This document shows positions 58,105 to 64,000 of a stretch of 64,000 nucleotides of DNA, piece by piece. The number at the start of each line of letters is the position of its first letter. The stretch's first letter is position 1. The position numbers and the translations under genes were made by a program. Under the pieces are notes generated by a model. The model worked only from the letters and a program-made list of their open reading frames with translations. It made no database searches and was not told the origin of the DNA. Origin of the DNA: an uncultured Flavobacteriales bacterium (lineage in GTDB: Bacteria > Bacteroidota > Bacteroidia > Flavobacteriales > Crocinitomicaceae); NCBI GenBank assembly GCA_946482515.1, contig CAMLRS010000009.1:1-64000 (forward strand), written 5' to 3'.

Positions 58105-59958
58105 ATGAAACCCATTGCTACTCTTCTCGGTTGCATCCTGAGCTGTTCACTTTGCTTTGCCCAAACCACGCGGCAGGCACAATTGGAAAGGGCTTTGCCG
58201 TCACAACGCGATACGGCGCTGGTCAACACACTCAATAAACTGAGCTGGGAATACCGCCGCACCAACGCACAGAAAGCCATTCGTTTTGGAGAACGCGCCG
58301 GACAATTGAGTCGCGAGCTTCATTACTGGAGAGGATTCGCCTATGCCTCGAAGAACCTCGGTGCTATTTATTCCATCGGCGGCCAATACCCGAAGGCGCG
58401 CATCCACCTCAACAAAGCTTTGCAACAATTCTCGGAGCTGCACAATCACAGCGAGATGGGCAATATCCATAACCTGTACGGCCTGCTGTACTGGGAAACG
58501 GGCAATTACGACAGCGCTTTGGTGAGCTACGACAGGGCTTTGCAGCTCTACAAACAGGTCAACGACCTCGAGGGCGTCACGATCGTTTACAGCAACAGCG
58601 GGATCATTTATTACGAAACGGGTAAGCTCGATCAGTCACTGGCGCGCTACGCCAAGGCACTCGATATAGCCGAAAGACGAAACGATCGCCGCACACTGGC
58701 CAGCATCCACACCAACATCGGATTAGTCTATAACCAGCTCGGCAATTACACCAGAGCGCTGTACCATCAGAAAGCCTCCGTTCGGTTCGAAACGGAACAG
58801 GAAAACTTTTCCGGAGTAGCCAAATCGTATACCAACATCGGCGTGACGTATTACCACATGGACAATCCCGACAGCTCGCTGGTATATCACCAGAAGGCTT
58901 TGCGGATTTACGAACGGATAGCCGAAAAGAAAGGGATCTCGCAATCGCTGGTGAACATTGGCAGCATTTACCACGACCGTGGCAATTTTGCGAAAGCGGG
59001 CGACCATTACCTGCGGGCTTTGCCGATGAAAAGGGAAATGTCGGATGTGCTCGGCGAAGTGATCGTGCTGACCCACATCGGACACCTGCGCATGGACGAA
59101 GGCCGTTCAACGGAAGCGATCGCATTTCTCGATACGGCTTACCGGCAGGCATACAGCATCGGGTCGCTGCTTTACCAGGTGGAAACGAGCATGCTGCTGG
59201 CACAGGTACACGAACAGCTCGGTCACACGACGGAAGCCATGCGCTACCACAAGCTGTATACGGCTGCAAACGACCGTTTCCTCCGCGAACGATCGAACAG
59301 TCAGCTCATCGATGTGCTGATCGGCATGGCCACGAAGGACAAACAGCGACAGATCACACAATTGGAACAGAACGTAACGACGGCCTACAGCCAGAAAACA
59401 CTGACGGCTATTACAGGAAGTATCATTGTGGCTCTTACCGGTCTCGTTGTATTGTTACTACGCCGACGCCACCGAAGGGAACAATTGCGGCTGAAGGCCG
59501 AGCTAGCCGTAAACACCGCAGCCCTGATGGATTACACCCGCCAGATGATCGCCAAGAACGCCGAGCTGGCCGCTTTGCAGGAACAACTGGAAGAAGCCGA
59601 GGAACAGGGACCGTTACCGGCATCCGGCGATACATTACTGAGTCCAGAACGTGTGGAAACCCTGAATCGGCTGTCGACCGCACGCCTTGTGACTGATGAA
59701 GACTGGGAAGCGTTCAAACAATTGTACACGCGCGTACATCCACGGTTTATGCTCCGCATGAAGGAGCTGTATGCCGGCATTACACAGGCCGAATTGCGAC
59801 TGGCTGCGTTGATCACGCTGCAATTGTCGTCGAAAGAGATTGCCGCGATGCTCGGTATTTCTACGGAAAGCGTGAAAAAAGCCCGTCAGCGTTTGCGTCG
59901 GAGAATGGAGCTGGATACGGAGCAGGATCTGGATGAAACACTGGTAAAAGTCCTTTAG
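58105..59958 (+). CDS. TPR-containing sensor/regulator with LuxR-type HTH
   Basis: 617 residues. Signal-like N-terminus (MKPIATLLGCILSCSLCFAQ), about eight or nine TPR repeats (about 30-400) probably in the periplasm, one membrane helix (about 432-452, TAITGSIIVALTGLVVLLLRRR), a coiled coil, and a cytosolic HTH of the LuxR type at about 570-605 (LRLAALITLQLSSKEIAAMLGISTESVKKARQRLRRRM). This TPR-TM-HTH architecture is common in Bacteroidota, replacing a kinase/regulator pair by a one-component membrane regulator. The target genes are unknown. Confidence 0.88.
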   Translation: MKPIATLLGCILSCSLCFAQTTRQAQLERALPSQRDTALVNTLNKLSWEYRRTNAQKAIRFGERAGQLSRELHYWRGFAYASKNLGAIYSIGGQYPKARIHLNKALQQFSELHNHSEMGNIHNLYGLLYWETGNYDSALVSYDRALQLYKQVNDLEGVTIVYSNSGIIYYETGKLDQSLARYAKALDIAERRNDRRTLASIHTNIGLVYNQLGNYTRALYHQKASVRFETEQENFSGVAKSYTNIGVTYYHMDNPDSSLVYHQKALRIYERIAEKKGISQSLVNIGSIYHDRGNFAKAGDHYLRALPMKREMSDVLGEVIVLTHIGHLRMDEGRSTEAIAFLDTAYRQAYSIGSLLYQVETSMLLAQVHEQLGHTTEAMRYHKLYTAANDRFLRERSNSQLIDVLIGMATKDKQRQITQLEQNVTTAYSQKTLTAITGSIIVALTGLVVLLLRRRHRREQLRLKAELAVNTAALMDYTRQMIAKNAELAALQEQLEEAEEQGPLPASGDTLLSPERVETLNRLSTARLVTDEDWEAFKQLYTRVHPRFMLRMKELYAGITQAELRLAALITLQLSSKEIAAMLGISTESVKKARQRLRRRMELDTEQDLDETLVKVL

Positions 59959-60135
59959 TTAGATGTTGGAAGTTTGATTTTTGATGTTGGATGAGCTGCT
60001 CGGATCAATCAAACTCTGAAAATACTATTGTCCCATCGCTGTCCAATGCAATGAATTGATAATCAAACCCAATAATCTAATTGTCTTGCTCTTGTCTGTT
60101 TTGCATATTCATCCATCATCAAAAATTTTACTATC
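59958..60135. repeat. Inverted TTGATTTTTGATG words
   Basis: Left TTGGAAGTTTGATTTTTGATGTTGG (first 20 of it starting near 59965) and right CATCCATCATCAAAAATTTTA (60109 on) are inverted, as at 49187-49330. The CTATCCTGATGTCTTAAAAT word follows at 60131-60150. Confidence 0.6.
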
Positions 60136-60145
60136 CTGATGTCTT

Positions 60146-60177
60146 AAAATCGATCCCATAAGGAATCGATTTTTTTG
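60146..60177 (+). terminator. Terminator downstream of the TPR regulator gene
   Basis: AATCGAT/ATCGATT inverted repeat with a CC/GG extension around ATA (60146-60170), then TTTTTTTG. Confidence 0.7.
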
Positions 60178-60294
60178 TACCCGGAAACGCCGGGATCTCC
60201 CTGTTTATCGAATGTACCCCGTTTTGTCCCCCGGGAAAATAAGGCTTTGGCGCGGCATTGGTTTTCCTTTGTCGAAACAATCAAAATCAATATC

Positions 60295-61029
60295 ATGAAA
60301 CAACTTTTTACATTCGCAACAGCAGCATTGATCTGCGGATCGGCATTCGGTCAGACGGAAGAAGACGCCAACATCCTGCTCGGCAACCTGAGTGGCAGCC
60401 TTTACTGGGACAGCTACGACGACAACACGAAGATCGTGGACAACCTGAACTTTTCCGTTTACGCCGAGGGCACCAACTCGGAGTATGTAACACCGGAGTT
60501 CACGATCAAGGTCTACATCTGGGACGGCTCGAACCCAACCTTCGTACACACGATCAACGATCCGGGACTTTACCATTTCGGTGGGCGCGACTACGAAAAC
60601 ATCGACATCGATCTGAGTGAGCTGGAATTGCCAGCCGGTTCTTACCGCCTGGGTGTTTACGTAGACGCAGACGACGACATTCCTTCCTCTGAAGACGACG
60701 AAAGCGACAACGCTTACCTGGCACCGGGTGAGATCGACTTTACACCGGGTGGCTCTACGGCTGGCATCAATGAACAGGAGCTGAACACGCTGATGGTGTT
60801 CCCGAACCCTGTGAGTGAAAAAGTAACGATTGCCTGGGAAAACACGAACGGTCAGACGGCAGAAACACTCGAGGTCCGCGACCTGGAAGGACGACTTGTA
60901 CGCTCCATCGAGCTGAACGGCAATCAAACGGGTATTAACGTAGATGTGGCTGATCTGAACGCCGGCGTTTATGTTATCGCGATTCGCTCGGCCAACCGTG
61001 TGGCTACACAGAAATTCATCAAGCAATAG
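60295..61029 (+). CDS. Secreted protein with T9SS sorting domain
   Basis: 244 residues from the ATG at 60295, the start of a signal peptide ([20 protein letters not shown]). Residues about 30-150 look like a single Ig-like/CARDB-type beta-sandwich (NFSVYAEGTNSEYVTPEFTIKVYIW, AGSYRLGVYVDADDDIPSSEDDESDNAYL). The last 80 residues are a T9SS type A sorting domain (LMVFPNPVSEKVTIAW ... YVIAIRSANRVATQKFIKQ). A -7-like TTCCTTTG lies about 20 bp upstream. An open frame reaching back to 60175 crosses the terminator and is rejected. Small surface or secreted protein; function unknown. Confidence 0.85.
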   Translation: MKQLFTFATAALICGSAFGQTEEDANILLGNLSGSLYWDSYDDNTKIVDNLNFSVYAEGTNSEYVTPEFTIKVYIWDGSNPTFVHTINDPGLYHFGGRDYENIDIDLSELELPAGSYRLGVYVDADDDIPSSEDDESDNAYLAPGEIDFTPGGSTAGINEQELNTLMVFPNPVSEKVTIAWENTNGQTAETLEVRDLEGRLVRSIELNGNQTGINVDVADLNAGVYVIAIRSANRVATQKFIKQ

Positions 61030-61074
61030 TTCAGGTGGGGTGAGGAAATCAAGTGATGCTGGTTTCCTTTACGA

Positions 61075-61110
61075 AAAAGAGGTTGGGTTATTCCCGACCT
61101 CTTTTATTTT
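61075..61110. terminator. Terminator between convergent genes
   Basis: AAAAGAGGTTGGG/CCCGACCTCTTTT stem (61076-61088 with 61093-61105) with a TTATT loop and T-run. It serves the gene ending at 61029 and perhaps recQ from the other side. Confidence 0.88.
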
Positions 61111-61202
61111 CTGGCATCTATTAACAATTCCCCTTCAGCTTAACCAGCTGTGGCTGGTAGCTTGCGGCGTGAGCTGAAGGATAAAATGAGGAGGATGACC
61201 AA

Positions 61203-63383
61203 TCAATTCGCCATTTCACTCATAAATTTGATCCGCATGAGGCGCAATTCTTCTTCGGTGTAATCGCCGTCGAATTCATGGTAGGCCGTTGTAAGGTCGT
61301 CTGTTTCGGCTTCGGAGAAGTATTCGAAGATCTCATCCTGGTTTTCCGGGTCGAGGATATCGTCGATGTAATAATTGATATTAACGCGTGTTCCGGAAGA
61401 AACGATCGCTTCGATCTCTTCAATGACCTCATCCATCGTTTTGCCCTGCGCGCGACCAATGTCTTCGAGCGGCAGCTTGCGGTCGATGTTCTGAATGAGC
61501 TGCACTTTCAGGCCGGATTTGTTGACCAGTGAACGCATCACGAGGTCGTCCGGACGTTCGATATCGTTTTCCTCTACGTAACGCGCGATCATTTCCACGA
61601 ATGGTCGTCCGTAGCGCTGTGCCTTGCCTGTTCCGACGCCCTGGATGTTGGTCAGATCGTCGATCGTGATCGGGTACTGGAAGCACATATCTTTGAGCGA
61701 CGGCTCCTGGAAGATCACAAACGGCGGAATGTTGTTCTGCTTGGAAAGGCTCTTGCGCAGATCGATCAGCATGCTGTAGAGCGCTTCGTCGAAAGCGCCG
61801 CCTTTTCCACCTGCAGCGATGCTATCGTCATCGTCTGTTGCAGAGAAATCGTGTTGCTTGAGCAGTGTGTACGGGTACGGATTCACCAGGAAGTCGCGGC
61901 CTTTTTCGGTGAATTTCAGCGTTCCGTAGGTTTCAATGTCCTTATAAAGGAAGCCTCCCACCACTGTCTGGCGGATCACGGCATTCCAGAAATGCTCGTC
62001 CTTGTCTTTCCCGATGCCGAACATCGGCAGCTGGTCGTGCCGGTAGCTTTTGATATCGGCCGTAACGCCTCCGGAAAGGAACGCGCACACGTGTTTGGCT
62101 TTCTGCATTTCCTGCAATTCTTCCACCACTTTGAGGAGCTGAATGACGTATTCGGAACCTTCGTAGCGCTCGCGCGGATGGCGGCAGTTGTCGCACATAT
62201 CGTTGCAAAGCTTTTCGTCGAAGGCTTCACCGAAGTAATGCAGGATGAATTTGCGGCGGCAAACCGAGGTCTCACTGTAGGAAACGATCTCGCTGAGCAG
62301 CTGTTTCCCGATCTCCTGTTCGGCTACCGGTTTGCCCTGGAGGAATTTCTCGAGCTTTTCAATGTCTTTGTAGCTGTAGAAAACGATGCATTCGCCTTCG
62401 CCGCCATCGCGACCGGCACGGCCTGTTTCCTGGTAATAGCTTTCGAGCGATTTCGGGATGTCGTGGTGGATCACAAAGCGCACATCGGGTTTGTCGATCC
62501 CCATACCAAAGGCAATGGTGGCCACGATCACATCTACTTCTTCCATCAGGAACATATCCTGGTGGCGCGCACGTGTGTTGGCGTCGAGCCCGGCGTGGTA
62601 AGCCAGTGCGTTGATGCCGTTAACCTGCAGCAATTCGGCCATTTCTTCCACTTTCTTGCGGGAAAGGCAGTAAATGATACCGGATTTGCCTTCGCGGGCG
62701 CGGATGTAGCGGATGATCTCTTTTTCGACCTGTCGTTTCGGACGGATCTCATAGTACAGGTTGTCGCGGTTAAACGACGATTTGTACACCACTGCATCCA
62801 GCATGTTGAGGTTCTTCTGGATATCGGTCTGTACTTTCGGCGTTGCCGTAGCCGTTAATGCAATGATCGGAACGTCGGATATTTTCTCGAAGATCTCGCG
62901 CAGACGGCGGTATTCCGGACGGAAATCGTGTCCCCATTCCGAAATACAGTGTGCTTCGTCGATGGCGAAGAACGAAATCGGAACGGACGTCAGGAAGTCG
63001 ATATTTTCCTGTTTGGTGAGGGACTCCGGGGCCACGTAGAGCAGCTTGGTCTTCCCTGCAAGAATGTCGTCTTTAACGCGGTTGATCTCTGTTTTGCTGA
63101 GCGAAGAGTTCAGGAAATGGGCCACCGAGTTGTGATCACTCACGTTCCGGATGGCATCCACCTGGTTCTTCATCAGGGCGATCAGCGGTGAAACGATAAT
63201 GGCCGTACCTTCAGAAAGCAGCGCCGGAAGCTGATAACAAAGCGACTTTCCGCCACCCGTTGGCATGATTACGAACGTATTCTTTCGATTCAACACGTTT
63301 GTAATGATGTTTTCCTGCTGTCCTTTGAAACCGTCAAAACCAAAAAAAGTCCGTAGCGCCTCTTTCAGATTTTTTTGATCCAT
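61203..63383 (-). CDS. recQ: ATP-dependent DNA helicase RecQ
   Basis: 726 residues. Helicase motifs: MPTGGGKS with Lys46 (motif I), IDEAHCISEWGHDFRPEY with DEAH at 142-145 (motif II), LTATATPKV (III), and QETGRAGRDG (VI). The zinc-binding RQC subdomain uses CRRKFILHYFGEAFDEKLCNDMCDNCRHP with four cysteines. A winged helix, then an HRDC domain (about 530-605) and a C-terminal extension of about 100 residues follow. It unwinds 3'-5' and acts in recombination repair of stalled forks. Confidence 0.96.
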   Translation of the reverse strand: MDQKNLKEALRTFFGFDGFKGQQENIITNVLNRKNTFVIMPTGGGKSLCYQLPALLSEGTAIIVSPLIALMKNQVDAIRNVSDHNSVAHFLNSSLSKTEINRVKDDILAGKTKLLYVAPESLTKQENIDFLTSVPISFFAIDEAHCISEWGHDFRPEYRRLREIFEKISDVPIIALTATATPKVQTDIQKNLNMLDAVVYKSSFNRDNLYYEIRPKRQVEKEIIRYIRAREGKSGIIYCLSRKKVEEMAELLQVNGINALAYHAGLDANTRARHQDMFLMEEVDVIVATIAFGMGIDKPDVRFVIHHDIPKSLESYYQETGRAGRDGGEGECIVFYSYKDIEKLEKFLQGKPVAEQEIGKQLLSEIVSYSETSVCRRKFILHYFGEAFDEKLCNDMCDNCRHPRERYEGSEYVIQLLKVVEELQEMQKAKHVCAFLSGGVTADIKSYRHDQLPMFGIGKDKDEHFWNAVIRQTVVGGFLYKDIETYGTLKFTEKGRDFLVNPYPYTLLKQHDFSATDDDDSIAAGGKGGAFDEALYSMLIDLRKSLSKQNNIPPFVIFQEPSLKDMCFQYPITIDDLTNIQGVGTGKAQRYGRPFVEMIARYVEENDIERPDDLVMRSLVNKSGLKVQLIQNIDRKLPLEDIGRAQGKTMDEVIEEIEAIVSSGTRVNINYYIDDILDPENQDEIFEYFSEAETDDLTTAYHEFDGDYTEEELRLMRIKFMSEMAN

Positions 63384-63842
63384 ACCGTATGAAAATTAGT
63401 GTTATCTATCTGATTTGTAAAAGTTACCCGAAATTAACCATTCTTAGCCAAACCGGTGGTCAAAACTCGGCAACCAGCCTAATATACAAGATTAATCGCC
63501 AAAAACCAACTATTAACGTGAGTTTCATACCAGAATTCCTGTCAGAGTTTTCTGACAGTTGCAGCTGTTAGGCGCATTTGCGAGGAATAGCTGGCTATTG
63601 TAAACGGATGCAACGACACAGATGCATTTGTTCAGGAAAGAGCGCATGGCCACATTTCGCTTACTAAAACAGCCGTCTACTGCCTGAAATACCCTCACCG
63701 TATCCTGATACGCTTCGGGTTTTTCACTTGTATCCAGCTATTTCTAAGCGATCTGACAGCATTCTGGGATCAAACTCACGTTATTAACAAAGAATTGACG
63801 GCTATTTTTGGGTGAATGGTTAATTTTACCGCCTCGTTAACA
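63384..63842. other. 459-bp gap with a perfect palindrome
   Basis: CTGTCAGA-GTTT-TCTGACAG at about 63539-63558 is a perfect 8+8 inverted repeat, possibly an operator or hairpin. GTATC-CT-GATAC (63700-63711) inside CCCTCACC...CGGGTTTTT at 63693-63723 may be a weak terminator. TTAATTTTACC at 63820-63830 resembles a -7 element for tatC. No gene is seen. Confidence 0.5.
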
Positions 63843-64000
63843 ATGGAAGAAGAAAAAGACAGCAGTATGAGCTTTCTCCAGCACCTGGAGGAGCTGCGTT
63901 GGCGCCTGGTGCGTTCGGTTGCTGTGATCCTTGTGGTGGCGATCGTGTTGTGGTGGAACCAGGAGTGGATCATGGACAACATTTTCCTTTCCATGAGCAA
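63843..64000 (+). CDS. tatC: Sec-independent translocase subunit TatC (partial)
   Basis: The first 52 codons: MEEEKDSSMSFLQHLEELRWRLVRSVAVILVVAIVLWWNQ and onward. The FLxHLEELRWRL motif and the following first membrane helix are diagnostic of TatC, the receptor subunit for twin-arginine preproteins. The gene runs off the window edge at 64000. Confidence 0.92.
   Translation, partial: MEEEKDSSMSFLQHLEELRWRLVRSVAVILVVAIVLWWNQEWIMDNIFLSMS

Noticed and set aside
61851..62858. 335-codon frame antisense to recQ
   Set aside because: Lies entirely within recQ, which has all helicase motifs on the other strand.

Overview
The window looks like a chromosomal segment of a Bacteroidota bacterium, most likely Flavobacteriales; a Fluviicola/Crocinitomicaceae-like organism is my inference. 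Four secreted proteins carry a type IX secretion C-terminal sorting domain. Several genes have the Bacteroidota -7 promoter element TAnnTTTG and no Shine-Dalgarno sequence. There are TPR sensor proteins, a LytTR response regulator and WG-repeat proteins. Intergenic regions are full of the degenerate word repeats often seen in this phylum.

Layout. (1) 1-11.5 kb is a core region: a GxxExxY protein, thyA, a CotH-type secreted protein, a nucleoside-type MFS permease with a bifunctional nuclease, etfB-etfA, a pyruvate dehydrogenase E1 beta subunit and fabD. (2) 11.5-12.3 kb holds tandem repeats and a gene remnant. (3) 12.4-37.7 kb is an accessory region with a tyrosine recombinase at its left edge and tRNA-Leu(TAA) and tRNA-Gly(GCC) just beyond its right edge. 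It carries an AbiH-family protein, an excisionase-like HTH protein, two DUF3883 nuclease-like proteins, an XRE repressor with a visible operator-promoter, a TPR histidine kinase/LytTR pair, a two-gene NLR-like module, a Cys-rich small-protein pair with a PLD nuclease, a PD-(D/E)XK/DUF3883/WYL cluster and a complete type II CBASS operon. (4) 38.3-42.4 kb is an McrB-like GTPase plus a DUF2357/PD-(D/E)XK partner. (5) 42.4-64 kb returns to core-like content: three WG-repeat paralogs, an OmpA lipoprotein, mutS, three T9SS cargo proteins, a SpoU methyltransferase, a TPR-LuxR regulator, recQ and the start of tatC.

The most interesting parts are two. The first is the overlapping gene pair 23709-27273. 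An NLR-like protein with a degenerate P-loop starts with a short Gly/Asn-rich motif that is echoed at the C-terminus of the protein encoded just upstream. This is the layout of bacterial amyloid-signalling effector/NLR pairs. The second is the CBASS operon 32780-37708: CD-NTase, E2-E1 Cap2, JAMM Cap3, a membrane protein with a C-terminal Rossmann-like domain, and a second nucleotidyltransferase with an intact catalytic triad behind a glycine-zipper hydrophobic N-terminus. A WYL regulator precedes the operon and an inverted repeat lies in its promoter region. The clustered defence genes suggest a defence island assembled by several transfers; the lower GC and different codon use of about 28.6-37.7 kb supports a separate origin for that part.
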